Both the position numbers and the translations under genes were made by a program. From Amoebophrya sp. A120 (Eukaryota; Sar; Dinophyceae; Syndiniales; Amoebophryaceae): a DNA stretch of 64,000 nt. Below, one piece after another: positions 1 to 12,051 of this stretch (its first letter is position 1; each line of letters starts with the position of its first letter). The stretch lies in the NCBI GenBank assembly GCA_905178155.1, contig CAJINV010000016.1, positions 1,687,102 to 1,751,101 on the forward strand, read 5' to 3'. Under the pieces are notes generated by a model. The model saw only the letters and a list, made by a program, of their open reading frames with translations. It made no database searches and was not told the origin of the DNA.

Positions 1-3000
1 TCGTCCCAGAGGATGACAGCACGACAGGATCATGGAAAGCATTCTTCATTTCGATCGATGCAGTTGCAGCTACTGTGATACCCAAGAAGTTCTGGTGGTG
101 GGACGATGTTGCCGCAGCAGCAGCTGCAGAACTACCCGATGCTGGCGCGCTGCTTTGTGTACTAGTCTTCGCATGAATTATATCGCAAGAAAAAAGTGTT
201 ACAGTTACACATTGTGTTGCAGGCCAAGCAAGACAGACAAGCTCTGTCATGCCGGATATGCATCGGAGCCTCCTTTCATAGGTATTTTCCCGTAGGATTT
301 CTGCATTGCAAGTTTTCTCTCTCATGCAGAGAAATTTGTGTTCGCTGAATTGACAACAAATGTGTAACTGTAACACTTTTTTCGTTCGATAAATTACCCT
401 CGGCGCGACCGGGCTGTCCGGTAAAACCAAAACCTTCTTCTATCGTTTTCAAAAACGTCCCCGCCCCATAGTTGTAATGCAATTCTGCATGCTGCAAATG
501 TTTCTCATTCGGAGCCCCATGAGAAGCGTTTTCTAGTCGTGATTTGGAATTTGTCATGCTCCAATCAGCATGGTGTGCTAGATCTGTGATGCTGCTCAGC
601 TAGCTCAAACAGCACTACACTACGAGTCCATGTTTGTCATGCAAAACAGCCAAAACTTGTGGATTTGTCTAGCCGATTCCCCATCTTGACTATGGGGTGG
701 GTACGTTTTTACATATGATATCTTCGGCGTTGGTGTGGTTTTCATCACAACGGGTTGTTTTTTGGAACTCTTCGTCCCTTCGCCTTCGAGCAAATCCGGT
801 GTGACAACTACGTCGTTGAAGATCAATTTTTCGTCCGAGTTGTGGATCAAAACGGTCTTGCAGGTCGTGGTCAACGGGTCCGGAGAAGATTTCGTCACGG
901 TTAACAAATCGTCTGCGGAGAAACAATCTGTTGTTCCCAGGGGGCTCGATTTCGTGCAGTCCAACGGACTGGCTTTGGTGGAAATCGAAGCGCCCAGTGG
1001 GCTGGCTTTGATCGTCGAGTTCTTACGGGAGATGAATTTTTTCGTCGCCGTGGTATTCAGCTGCAGTTGTTCTGGGTCCGATTGCATGGCTTCCTGCTTG
1101 CCTGGTGCAGTAGTACTAGTCGTGGTCCTCGTGTTGTTTGCTGTAGTGGTGCTCGTGCACGACGGTGGTCCTGCTCCAGCTGGTGGCGCACTGACGGACT
1201 TTTGCGTCACTGGGTAGTTGCTCTCGGTCTCGTCGATGCGATTTCGTCCGCACGACTCCAGAAGTTCACTCGATGATTTTCCACCACAAGAACCCTGTTC
1301 CTGCTTTGGCGATTCGATGATTTCCTCGTCCGTGGTCTGATTCAAACTCGTATAGGATTGTTGCGACGGCGATTTGTCATGCGAATCTACTTGCGAAACC
1401 GGAGATTTATCGTCGGAACTACAAGCGCCGGAAGATTCCTGCGACGGTGAAGATTTGCCGGCGTCCGATTGCGAAGAAGATGCTGCGGATAACTCCGCCG
1501 CTTCTCCTCGCCCGGAGGATGGGGAAATCAGATTGCTTTGATGTTCCGATGAGGCGGCGTTGCTGCTTGCGGCAGCTCCGGTAGTCTTTTTTGTTGCAAC
1601 TGCCGTCGTGTTCAGTGCAGCCGTCTTTGATTTCTTCAGATCGGAGGCTCTTTGCTCACTAGTTTTCTTCTTGCTGGTGGTCGTAGTTCCCGCCGACGTA
1701 GCCGCTGTGTTATTTGTTGACGAGCGTTTGGTCGTAGAAGTTGTAGTAGTCCCAGTTGCAGCTGAATTGGAGGTTGCTTTCCGATTTGTAGTCGTCGACG
1801 CTCCGGATTTATGCGACGGTGGCGCCGCGAGGACGGCACTGGTACTCGCCGAACCAGATCCAGTTTTCTTCGACTTTGAAGCTGCATTACTAACCAGCCG
1901 TCCGCTCTTCCGCATTTTCTCCTTCTCCATCTGAATTTTCGTGTAGTCTTTTCGTTCCACTACCTTCGGCGACTCTTTTTTTCCAAAACTAGCGTCCATC
2001 ACTTGAATGTGCTGCTTTAGCTGGTGCAGCGACGGGTCGTTTGATTTGGCGACCTGAAAAAAACGACGTCAAAAGCACAAATTGTTGTCATGGTAAAAAA
2101 CGGGTGGGAATAGGAAAACCTAAATCCTAAAACCAATCATGTGAAACATGCATATAAACGCAGTCCCATCATTTCTCAACGTTGTGGTCGTCTTATCTAC
2201 ATGCATCAAATGTAACCAGCAACCAGACCTATACCTTCTCCCTCAACGCTTTCATTCTCGGATCGCTGCTTTGTGCGATTTTCATGTCCAGCGGACTGGG
2301 CTCGACGAAGGAATCTCCCCCCTTCTGCTTGATAAAATCCACGCTGTTTGTATGCATTGCAAAAGCATCGTACTAGTACAAATCGCATGACAAAATTTAT
2401 CAGAAAGAAAATTGGAATTTGTAATGCAGATTTGGGTAGGAAACCAGATTTGTCATGCATACCTGCAATTCATACGAGTACGATACTTTTGCAGTGGATA
2501 GTTTGTTGACAAGGACAACGGGTTCCCGTTCTTCTTCAGCAACTTCTGCAGTTCCGTCGGGGAGATCGTGTTCAGGCACACGTTGGTCGTTTGCTTGATC
2601 AATTTCTGTTGGTCCAAAGATTGCGACAACTGCTTGATGATTCCCGTGTTCGGCGGTGTGACAGTGCACAACCCCCTCTGTCCCTCATTTGTAATGCAAA
2701 ATACCAAATCCACCCTTGGCCTCTTGGCACTTTTGCATGACAAGTTCTGGCAGCCCAAATAGCGCTACACTCTCGTGCAAATTTGTGATGCAAAGCCGGC
2801 ACTCTTGCTGATGCTTGTATTGCCGTTCATGCCATACAAAAAAAAAGGGAGGGGGAGTTGTGCACTGTCATAGTCGGGGGGATGCCCGTAACACTCGCCG
2901 CTTTCGGATTGTTCGGTTGCTTCTTCTTCATCGACTCCGCCTTCTTCGGACTGGAATTCTCGTCCGAGTCCTCCTTCGATTTCGGTGGCGGCGGTGGCGG

Positions 3001-4390
3001 CGCGTGCTTCTGGACAGGCGGCGGGACCATGGGGTGGGCCTGAGGTACGGTAGTCAGTGGGTTGATAGCTGCTGATGTGTCGACGGCTCCTCCTGCCGCG
3101 CTTGATGATGAATCGGCTTGATGTTGCGCGGCTGCAGCTGCTGCACCCTGACCGCCGACACCAGTGTTGCTGGCTTGGGAGTGAGAGGAATACGTGCGGG
3201 TAGCGGAAAGAGCAGCAGCCGTTGAAGCTGCTGCTCCTGCGTGGTACTGGCTGTGGTAATAGGCGGAAGCTGCGGCAGTAGATCCTGTGGTGGCGTTTAT
3301 TGCGTAGTCACCTCCCGCTGTGCCGTACTGATGTAGTCCACCTCCGCTTGTTCCCCCGTGAAGATCACCTCCGTAGTAACTGCCGTACGCCGCTGCAGCT
3401 GCGCCGTTACCACCTCCGTAGTGAAGATCACCACCTCCATAATTGCCGCTGGTGTGGTCATGATGATGTACAGCAGCTGCAGTACTGTACAAGCCTGTAT
3501 TCGTGTTGTAGTAGGAGTTGTGATAAGAACCACCTCCTGTTGTTCCTTTCGTGATCGGCCCCGTGTTGACCGCGTGATGTCCACCTCCGTAGTTGTACCC
3601 CTTACTCGACACTCCAGCCACGTTACAACCGTAGCCATAGTAGTCGTGGTTGTTGTAACCAGCTGCGCCTTTCCCAGCGGAATTGTTGTATGATGCGGAA
3701 GTAGAGGCCCACTTCATCCCACCACCTGCTCCGGAGTTGTATTTACTTCCACCGCCTTTGCTGGAGGTCCTCGTCGTGGTTGCAACGGGGGCGGCGGGCA
3801 TTGTTACAGCAGATGCAGCTCCGGCGGTTGTAGATGCTGCAATTGTTTCGCCAGTGGCAGCTGCCCCCGCGGTGGCAACTTTGCTGGCACCAACAGCATT
3901 CCCGCCGGCGGCCCTGGAGTAGAGTTGAAATGCGTGCAAGTTCAGTAACTGCTGCTGCAGCACAAGGGTTCTCTCGGCAAAGCTCTTATCAAGCTCAATT
4001 TGTGCTTGCAAGCGAGACGCAAAACCGCTCTGCTGGATTGATTCCAGGTTTCTTCTGACTGTCTCGTCTGTACCGAGCTCTGGCTCGTAATCGTAGTGCG
4101 TAAAATTTTATGCATTGCAAAAGTAGTATCGTACTCGTATAAATGCATTACATGCATTACAAACTTCCTCAGCATGGGAAACAAAATTTGTCATGCGGGT
4201 TTACCTTAGGGAAAAAATTTGTAATGCATGACTGCAATTACTACGAGTGCGATACTTTTGCACAGGATAAATTTCCACTCTTGATCATGCCACTCCTGGC
4301 ATTGATGATTTCTAGCTGATACAGCTTCTCTGCTGCAGAGAGCTTGGTAAAAGGCGGATCTCCGACTCTGTTGTAATTGCAGCGCTGCAT
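1..4390 (-). CDS. Large low-complexity protein, function unknown (3' end outside window)
   Basis: I do not recognise this protein. The start ATG is at 4390 (protein begins MQRCNYNRVGDPPF). Exons run 4390-4270, 4108-2873, 2656-2501, 2350-2235, 2053-721, 440-392 and 180 to beyond base 1. Five of the six introns are TIR elements; the sixth (2234-2054) is an ordinary GTATAG...AG intron. Joined, the frame stays open for about 1,055 residues and leaves the window still open. Residues 1-90 look folded and helical (LSAAEKLYQLEIINARSG, then a Q/L-rich stretch ending in LLNLHAFQLYSR). After that comes a Gly/Tyr/His/Ala-rich region, a short ordered block around SPTELQKLLKKNGNPLSL, then a long Ser/Thr/Lys-rich tail with repeated KASPLG/KSSPLG-type words that look like phosphorylation sites. 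Composition suggests a disordered scaffold or RNA/chromatin-associated protein, but that is only inference. The gene model is firm because frame is kept across every intron. Confidence 0.75.
181..391. mobile_element. Intron-like TIR element, family F
   Basis: Ends are TATCGCAAGAAAAAAGTG... and ...CACTTTTTTCGTTCGATA. TSD AATTA at 176-180 and 392-396. Lies in the 1-4390 gene; removing it with one TSD joins GTA ATT to CAT GCG in frame. Confidence 0.85.
441..720. mobile_element. Intron-like TIR element, family B
   Basis: TIR core AAAAACGTCCCCGCCCC with its complement before 720. TSD TCTTC at 436-440 and 721-725. Excision joins ACG CCG AAG to AAG GTT TTG in the 1-4390 gene. Confidence 0.9.
2351..2500. 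mobile_element. Intron-like TIR element, family A
   Basis: TIR TATGCATTGCAAAAGCATCG against CGATACTTTTGCAGTGGATA. TSD GTTTG on both sides. Excision restores ...LSLSTN-SVDFIK... in the 1-4390 gene. Confidence 0.9.
2657..2872. mobile_element. Intron-like TIR element, family H
   Basis: TIR GACAGTGCACAACCCCCTC against GAGGGGGAGTTGTGCACTGTC. The left end is TGTGAC where the right end predicts TATGAC. Flanks GGCGG and GTCGG are an imperfect TSD. Excision gives ...TGIPPT-NTGIIKQL... in frame. Confidence 0.85.
4109..4269. mobile_element. Intron-like TIR element, family A
   Basis: TIR TGCAAAAGTAGTATCG with a 3-bp internal repeat (GTAGTA). TSD AATTT. Excision joins ...MIKSGN to FTHYDYEPEL... in the first part of the 1-4390 gene. 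Confidence 0.88.
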
Positions 4391-4854
4391 AGTGTCAACG
4401 TGATTTAGGAAACTCAAAGAACTTCAAAACTGTCCAAAGAAAGTAGTGTACGAGGAGGCGTCGATAAAATAGCCAATGGCAGCTGTAGTACAGTAAGCAC
4501 GATGTGGTATGAAAGCTAGTTGTGTAGAAGGACGAGCACAAGCAGAACCAGTCTAAGTCAGAGTAACTGCTCTCCTCCTTCAAAAGCTGAAAGAAAGAAA
4601 ACTCGAAAAAAAGATGACTGTTATCTGGTTGATCTCAGTCGATGTGGACATCTGCGCGCTTTAGGGTAAGGTGGCTACTTTGCGGCAACTTTGAGCGATA
4701 GAAGGACGACAACATCTTCACATACAACTGCGAGATGGCGCACGTGGTCTTCTCCTGTATTTCTAAACTCACCACTCAAACTCATCTCATGCTCGAGCCC
4801 GAATCACTAGAGGCGAGATCTTCTGTCACATCAACAGATAGCATCGTCAAATTG
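4391..4854. other. 5' flank of the 1-4390 gene
   Basis: No gene, RNA or element recognised. It is moderately AT-rich and has no clear promoter motif I can name. Confidence 0.4.
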
Positions 4855-6186
4855 AAATTGAAAGTGGGGGAATATACGCGAGGTTTGACGAGCACGATAA
4901 ACAGACCATCTTCAAAGGCAATCGCAATAAAACCGAGGAGAGGAATGAGTGAAAGCCGCATCGCAAAAATAAATACCCAGCATATCCGCTTCCCCCGCCG
5001 CTCGTCGAAGGCTGCGGTTGTGACGCCGAAGTCTTGAAGAGCAAGGGAGAGGGCGGTTTGTCTTCCAGTGTCGCGGCGGCGGCCGTAGTCGAACTGAATT
5101 TCGGCATTACAGGTTCACTTACATCACAACGCATTCTGTCATACAAGAAGACATATACTTTCAAACCGCAAACGTGCACGACAACATGCACACAACGAAA
5201 TAAGTAAACAACTCTCACTACCTCCCGCCGTTTTGAGCAACTCCTGCGTCAGACGCCATTCTTTGTCTACGCCGGACGACGGGCTGCTCGTCGTGCAGCT
5301 TCCGGTTGTTCTTCTTGTTCGCGGAACAAGCTACTACGACCACGATCCTGCTGCTAGGGCTACGCTGCGACCAGTCCACGACGCCCGGTGGTCATGTGTT
5401 TTCATGCAAGAACTGTCTCGTGGATTTCGATTTCAGTTGTTTTAACACAGCACAGACAGGCAGTTCCAGGACATCACCGTCGTGTGTTGCTCCGTAAAAA
5501 TAGACCCTCAACATCTCATCACCACTCGCTCTTTCGTTCTTGCTGCAGCAGTAGTGCAATTGCTCTCTTCGAATCCACCTCCAGATATTCTCGTCATCTG
5601 TCTCGACGGTTGTTCGTACTTACTCTCAGTCAATTCTTCTTCATTGCGCATCTCTAAACTTCTTCTGTTCCTTGCCTGTGTTCCTGAAGCAGATCTTTTC
5701 AGCGCGCTGCAGTTGGCACCCAAGCCCTGCAGTGAACAATCAGCGACGAGAAGGTCCGTCTCGTCACAAGTTGCACGTTGTGCTTCAAGAACAAAAAGGA
5801 CACGCGGCTGTGCTCTCACGACAAGATTCATCTGCGGAACCATACCGCGGAATGAGATGCTGTGCGAAGACCTTGAACAGTACTTTCGCGCCGTTCTTCT
5901 TACCGTTGTTGGAAATAGATGAATACACCCTCGTTGCGTAGTCTCTATCTTCTGTCACCGCGAAGAACGCAGCCTGCGTGCGCTGGTGCATATCTTCCTG
6001 TGCAAAAGTATCGCACTCGCATTGCAATCATGCATTACAAGTTTCCTCGTTAAGTCAAATCCGCATTACAAATTTTATCTCTCACGCTGATGAAATTTGT
6101 AATGCATTTATGCGAGTGCGATACTTTTGCAATGCATAGTGCAAGTGCGACGGCAACTGCACAGGAGGCTACGAACTACAAACGGG
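4855..6186 (-). CDS. Possible multi-exon gene, doubtful model
   Basis: Several pieces read like coding sequence on minus but I cannot assemble a full gene. A piece at about 6164-5848 reads PPVQLPSHLHQRTQAAFFAV then TEDRDYATRVYSSISNNG and continues to a GTATGG donor; it spans the family A element at 5991-6138, and removing that element keeps the frame. A second piece near 5727-5617 ends at a strong GTAAGTACG donor. A third pair, about 5370-5220 and 5115-4860, joins across a GTAGTG...AAG intron into a Ser/Pro-rich segment (AQNGG to SEPVMPKFSS). Plus-strand readings here also contain Cys clusters (VFSCKNCLVDFDFSCF near 5400), so the strand is not certain. No family recognised. Confidence 0.3.
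5991..6138. mobile_element. Intron-like TIR element, family A
   Basis: TIR TGCAAAAGTATCGCACTCGCAT against ATGCGAGTGCGATACTTTTGCA. TSD GTGCA. Lies in the doubtful 4.9-6.2 kb gene. Confidence 0.88.
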
Positions 6187-6422
6187 ACAACAAGAGCGTT
6201 CGTAGAAGAAGATCATCATATGCGTCATGTCGTATGTTGCAGTTAATCTATCACATCATGCGCGCGTAGTTTCTCTTTATGTTTCATCGTTCTCGAGGTC
6301 ATGTGGTACCAAATGCAAATGTCACAGTACGACCACTAAGAAATTTAAATTTCATCAGATTTCTCATTCTATGTTAAACTGTCGGGAAGCACGTTGGACC
6401 ACCAGCATGATCCACAAGTCCT

Positions 6423-9400
6423 CTACGGCGGTTTCGCCACGTTTCCCGCGTCCCCGCTTGTAACGGCCGGCGCGCTGGAACTCTTCTTGGCTTGCGGCAA
6501 CACTGGTGTCATGGTTTGCAGGTGGTGGAAGCCCGGCTGTTCTTTTGGTTTTCTACTTCTCCTCCCACCTGCAAAAGAGAACAAGCCGCAGCAGCCACTG
6601 CTTCTCGACGTGCTGCCATGTGGTTCCCGCGATTTTATGCTCATTGCACTCGACGGATCTGCTCTGCTGTCACCGAGCTCCGCCGCGAGCGCCCGCAACT
6701 CGGCGTGGCCGAGCGTTTGGACGATAGCCGGGCGGAAACCCTCCATCATCTCAATACCGGAATTTGGCGAGGGCGGTTCGTTGGTCTCGTCTGCGATTGC
6801 CGTCTGCACCTTTTTCGACAGGTACTGGCGGTACCATTCTAAGACCCTCGAGTGGTACAGCTCGTGCACCGTGAAGAAGTCGGGAAAGGTGTAGCGCGCG
6901 ACAAGCTCCTCCAGGATGTGGTTGCCTGAGTGGTGGTGGGGGGTCATTTTTGATGGAGTTGTGCGAGGACGTTCATAGAACTTTCGTTTGCAACACAGGG
7001 TGTATAGCAACTGTATATGTAGTGAAAGTGAAAGAACATCAAACCAATAACCATAAGTACTTACCTCCCGCGCGCATCCACCTCAAGTGTTCGTTGCTCC
7101 AGTTGTCCAGTGCAGCAGACTTTACACGACTTATGTGCGTCCCGAAAGACCGGTGATGGCCGGAGCAGGAGGAACAGATCCAAATGCCGAGATTGAGCGA
7201 GCACCATTGCGGATTGTCTTGGAGACAGTCGAAACACTTCTGGTTCGCTTCGTTAGACTGGTAGACCTCGTCCAGGGTGGCCTGGATGATTGTCATTCGA
7301 GAACATATATAAATTTCAGGACATTAATTTTCATCAAGTTGCAGTCATGCAACACAAACTCATCATCGTAAAACGTAAATTTGCATGTGAAGATCGCATG
7401 ACAAACAACCCTTAATATACCAGGTTCGGATCGTCCGGTGAGTATTTGGAGACCAACAAAAAGAAGTCCCGATAGTTCTTCATCAGCGATTTCTCGTGCG
7501 CTTTCTCTGCCGCCTGCTTCATTTTTTTCACATCCACCTGATTGTCTTTCAAGAACAACCCGAACGACTTTGCGTCCTTCAAGTGCTTGGAGGGGTGTCT
7601 GCTCGTCGTGTCCTTCGACGAATCCGACCTGCTCGCGAGCCCGGAAGAGCCCATGGTCCGCAAAATTTTTGCCCCTAAGCTCATCTTTTTCGACTTACTT
7701 TCGTCGGTAGAGGGTGCGGAGCTATCGCGGGAGGACGTTCGTTCCTCGACCGACGATATGGATTGCAAAAATGTCTGGGTCTGGAAGAATGCAACCTGTG
7801 ATGCATGTTGCGCATCATACAAAAATCTGTGTTGCGTGACTTGCAAAAGGTGCTCATTTCTGGCCATGCTGCGGGGGCATTTCTTATGCAGAACAGCAGG
7901 CATCACAAAGGGGCTGCAGCTCCTGTGATGCTAGGTCCTGCATTCCAGACTTAGTGGAGCTTGGAAAAACTGCATGACAAATCTCGGAATCTTCCAGACC
8001 CAGACATTTTTACATTTGATAGACGAGATTGTCTCCTGCGTCGCTTCCTTCTTCGGCAGGGGGGCAGAAGAGCCGATGTCCCGTGTTACCGTCGCCCCGT
8101 AGTTGTTAGAAGCACTTGCGGGAACTGCAGCTGCTGCTGTTGTACTAACCCCTGGCGGCCCGCTCGAACTAAGCGCCGTTGTATATGGCGTTCTCAAGCG
8201 TTACATTCTCAACTGTTACATGATTTGTCATGCAAAATCACAAGTAGAATTGATACGAACAAGCTGCTCCGCATGACAAATTCTCGAAGAGCCAAACAGG
8301 CTGAGAATCTGTGCCAAATCTGTCATGCTAGACGCGCAAGGTCACCCCTTTGACTTTTGCCATTCTTGCATCACAAATTCATGCAACAGCTGAGAATGTA
8401 ACAGTTGAGAACGCCATATTGTAGTACAACCCCTAGTAGCGGTCGCTTCGGAGAACGAGAAGGTAGAACTCCCCTCCTGTTTTGCGTTGCCCTCTGCGCT
8501 GAAGTCCGGCTGGATTGCTGTTAGACCTCCAGAGAGTTCCTGGTCTTTGGAGGTAGAACGCTGCTCGCGACCCGTCGGATACAACCGATTGGCACTGTCC
8601 GTGCTCGCTTGGTGCGCCAACGCAGCGGATGTCGTCGTTTTCTTCCCGCTTCCAAGAATCGTCGAACTAGTCGCACTGCCGGGCGTGAACCCGACGTTCG
8701 TGGCAAAGGACCGGGTGCGGAAGGTGCGGAGTTTGGCGTAGTCGGAGCTCTTTTTGATGCTGTATGGCGTTCTCAAACGTTACACTCTCAACTGTTACAT
8801 GGATTTGTCATGCAAAAGCAACTTCAGCCGGCACATGATCGAGCTGCTTCGCATGACAAATTTCGGAAGGGCTAAACAGCATCTAAATCTGCGCCAAACT
8901 TGTAATGCAAAAGGCGCAATCTTCCTCCTTTCACTTGTTTTGCCAGTCTTGCATTACAAATCCATGTAACAGTTGAGAATGTAACATTTGAGAACTCCAT
9001 ATGCTGGGATACTCGGTTCGGGAAGAAACCGAAGTGCCACTGGTGCGGTTGTTGTAGGCGACATTTTCGAGATCGTCGTCGTATGTGGCGGAGCCCTGCG
9101 CCCCGAGTGGTTTGTGAGCGCGACCTGCAAACGTCGCCGCAGCGGTCTGCGACTGTCGAATCGGTGGCGGGTTTTCGCTACCCCAACGCATCCTGTCGTT
9201 TCGCGTTTCTTCACCGTCGGTAACATTTTCGTCGTCGTTGACAGAACCTGCGATCAACATGTGCTGGGGTTTATTATTTTTCGGCTCCCAGCACATTCAG
9301 GATCCGAAGGAAGTAGTAATGGATACTATTGGCTACCGGCGGTCATGCTGAAAAGCATTCCTGTTTCTGTATGTTCATTTCCCAAACAGTTCCTAATCCA

Positions 9401-9582
9401 CACTGAAGATACACACAATATTTCTCCGTACCCCCTGCCTCCCATCGCGTCCCATCTCGTGTTGGTGAGGCCGTGGTGAACTGCCTCTGGTCGTCGATTT
9501 GCTCGGTATGACGGGAATGCTCCAGGTCGTCGTTCACCGCCGCTGCTGCGAAAGGATCGTCCATTGCCATCAGAAAGACCAT
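6423..9582 (-). CDS. ArfGAP-domain protein
   Basis: GTPase-activating protein for Arf small GTPases, which act in vesicle traffic. Exons: 9582-9432, 9247-9002, 8762-8419, 8181-8022, 7756-7421, 7281-7065, 6925-6423; joined length gives about 647 codons, an exact multiple of three. The ArfGAP zinc finger is in exon 6, near residues 415-450: CFDC, 16 residues, CSSC, followed by GHHRSFGTHISRVKSAALD, which contains the arginine finger and the conserved HISRV. It continues in exon 7 with GNHILEELVARY. Unusually, the domain is preceded by about 400 residues of mostly low-complexity sequence; many ArfGAPs carry the domain at the N-terminus. The C-terminus is Ser/Pro/Lys-rich. Introns 2-4 are TIR elements (families D, D, C); the others are GT-AG. 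Start: ATG at 9582 (MVFLMAMDDPF); the second Met two codons before DDPF is an alternative. ArfGAP assignment is firm; which subfamily is unknown. Confidence 0.88.
7757..8021. mobile_element. Intron-like TIR element, family C
   Basis: TIR AAAAATGTCTGGGTCTGGAA against TTCCAGACCCAGACATTTTT. TSD GACGA. Excision gives ...QETISS-VEERTSS... in the ArfGAP gene. Confidence 0.9.
8182..8418. mobile_element. Intron-like TIR element, family D
   Basis: TIR TATGGCGTTCTCAAGCGTTA against TTGAGAACGCCATA. The repeat around it reads TTG, or TTGTA if the terminal TA is counted. Excision gives RGCTT-TALSSSG in frame in the ArfGAP gene. Confidence 0.85.
8763..9001. mobile_element. Intron-like TIR element, family D
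   Basis: TIR TATGGCGTTCTCAAACGTTA against TGAGAACTCCATA. TSD TGCTG. Excision gives ...EYPSI-KKSSDYAK... in the ArfGAP gene. Confidence 0.9.
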
Positions 9583-10499
9583 GATGCTGCGTTTCTTACT
9601 TGAGAATCGACAGGTAGGTCGCTGGCCGCTGCAAACAGGCTGCGCCTGGCGATGTTGATGAACAATAATATAGACCAGTATACTCTTACCCGTGTTCTCA
9701 CAACTTCGACAGAGGCAACTCACACTCACGCCCTCCTGTAGTTGCGGCGGCGCTTCTGGTAGCTACTTCTTCCAAGACAATGTAATGAGGGTGAAGAAGT
9801 AGATTTGCGATGCTTCAATACTCTGTGACCACTCAACAGGCTTCCATGCGGTTTTCGTGATAAAAGCCGTAAGACTTTGCATCAGCATGAACTACGATTG
9901 TTCAGAAACTCAAACTTTATCAATCCATCCTTGAAGAAACAAGGCCGGGGTCTCCAAGACACTCCTGGTGCCTTGTTTCGTTTCTCACCGATGTTATGGT
10001 GCCCTGATGGATAAACGGACCCAGACCTAATTACCACTTCACAGAATCATCATCATGATTTATCCTGCACAAAATCAAAACTTTTGTGGGCGGGGAGCTA
10101 ACGCAGCGCGCCTTTCTTGCGTTGTCAGTTACAACACCTACAACACGCTCGACACACTGAATGCTACATTTCAACAATACACATCGACACAGGAACATGA
10201 GCAAACACAAGAAGCTGCCGGCCTATATTGTTTTTTGTAGGACCACCTACGAGATGAACGAGTCATGGGTAGTTGGCAGGAACGACCGGGCCGGACGCCG
10301 AGAGCTGCCTGCTTCAGGAGCGAGTCCCTTACAATCTCATTTACAGACAAAGAAGTCAATTTATTGCAATACGACGACGGCGCCCGCTCGCACGCACCAC
10401 AAGGGGGCGGCAGCAGCTCAACTTGAGGGCCGCGCCGGATCAGACAATATGCGCTTACTGACATAACACGGGGGCCCCATTCCTCCTGGCGCATCGAAA
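9583..10499. other. Intergenic stretch
   Basis: No gene recognised. It holds scattered short open frames on both strands without protein-like character. The part after about 10270 becomes progressively GC-richer toward the block that follows. Confidence 0.4.
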
Positions 10500-11650
10500 T
10501 ACACCTGAAAGCAAAATCCATGGACGAGTGAGAGCCCGGCGCCCCGCGGCTACATACGATACCCGCGCACCGGGCTGGCGCGCAGCTAGGCAGCCAGCCA
10601 GGGCCTCAAGCACCGGTCCGGAGGGGCCAAGGGGCGCCCGCGCAGCAGCCTACGGCTGGCCGGCCCCGGGGGAAGGCGGCCGCGCCGGATGCAGGTGGGC
10701 CCCGTGTCAATGAATGAGGCACGCGGGCCGGCCGCCCGCGCGCCACAACCTTGCGGGCGCGCCCGCGGGGTTTTGGCAACACAGGAAGGGAAGCGCCGGG
10801 GCGGGGGCCAGAGTAGCGGGGGTGGTAGGTGGCGTGGGTCTCCGTAGCGCTCTCGCTCGACCGGAGCATCCCAGCGAGATGCATGAGCTCTGGGTATACC
10901 TTGAGGATGGTCTCCCCACCCGCTGAGGACGCGGGTGCTATCGTCGCCTTGGCCCACTTCTCCCTTTCCGCCATCACCTTTCCAGCGATGACTTACCTTC
11001 AGGGGATCCTGGGGCGGGCCTGTCGCTCTTCTTTTTCGGCCGTCTGCACATTGCCTCCGGGCCTCATGCATGGGGCCCGGTTTCTGCGGAATGGATGTCG
11101 TGGGGCTCTATGGCCGGCTCCCGGCCGGGTGCCCCCAGAAGGCGCCAGCCCCGAGCGATGGAAGGGCCGCGGCCCGGCCGCCCGCCCCGCGCGCCCCGGG
11201 AAGGCGGACGGCGCTCGCGCGCCACCGACCGCCGGCGCGCGCGCCAAGCGGGGCGCGGCCCGGCCTGCTGCGGCGGGCGCCGGCCATCACAGGCCCCGAG
11301 AACCCAAACCCTCGCCACTGATTACAATCACGCGCGGGCCCCCCTCGGTAAATGCCGCCAAGCCCCCGCCCGGCCTCCGAGCCCATTCCAAGGCAACGCG
11401 GCCCGCCGCCCTCCTGGGCGCACCTGTTGGGCGCCCGGGCGTTCCCCGGGGCGCCGCCTTTTCCCATGCTACGGGCCTCCACGAATTTCCACCCCGGGGC
11501 CATGCGCTTCAGTCACGGCGCTTCGATTTTCAGGCCGATCACGAACATAGGAGGCGGGCCGTCGCGGTGGGCGCGCATCGGTCTAGTTTGCTAAGACCTT
11601 GCGTCACTCCGCGAACCGCTCGCGATGTCTCTGCACCATCGGGATAAAGT
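10500..11650. other. GC-rich block of unknown nature
   Basis: About 1.15 kb with strongly raised G+C and many CpG and GGCC words, between flanks of ordinary composition. Open frames exist on both strands simply because stop codons are rare in such sequence; they are Arg/Pro/Gly/Ala-rich. The most protein-like are minus-strand stretches reading MAEREKWAKATIAPASSAGG (near 10960) and MAPGWKFVEARSMGKGG (near 11500), and a GTAAGTC donor-like site follows a Lys-rich stretch near 11000. I see no inverted terminal repeats, no target duplication and no similarity to the intron-like elements. It could be a retroposed gene, a decayed repeat or transferred DNA; no function is claimed. Confidence 0.4.
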
Positions 11651-12051
11651 GGAAGCAGTATACACAAAAACAGAACTGGGAGCGTGCTTCTCATGTTTGT
11701 TGAACAACACCGCCGAAGTTGCTATGAACACTGAGTAGATCACTCCAACTATATTTGAAATCGTGTTTTACACTTCGATCCTTGCCGCTTTCGTGGCGGC
11801 GCTTTCGTTGCGGCGCAGAAGTCGTTTCTCTCTTTTTTCGTCCGCAGAGATAAAGGTGTATAGTACTAGTAGTTGTACGGGTATACAGATTCCCCTTACA
11901 TCGCTTTTCGCTACACAAACACAACAAGTCGCAAGTTACAGCGGCACGAATCAAGTCCCGTTTCAGCAACTCCAACTGACAACATTCACGGCAAATGATG
12001 ATGTCCGACAGTGCGTAAAAAGCGTCGTGGTCGACCAAACTCGCCTTTTCT

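Noticed and set aside
5306-6170. A plus-strand Cys-rich zinc-finger gene (GGHVFSCKNCLVDFDFSCF, CTLCFKNKKDTRLCSHDKIH, CVRWCKCDGNCTGG)
   Set aside because: Tempting Cys spacing, but I could not join the pieces with sensible splice sites, each is short, and minus-strand readings with good donors overlap them. Left as an uncertainty in the 4.9-6.2 kb entry.
10528-11647. Protein genes in the GC-rich block
   Set aside because: Long frames occur on both strands and in several phases, as expected when stop codons are rare; no family resemblance and biased Arg/Pro/Gly/Ala content.
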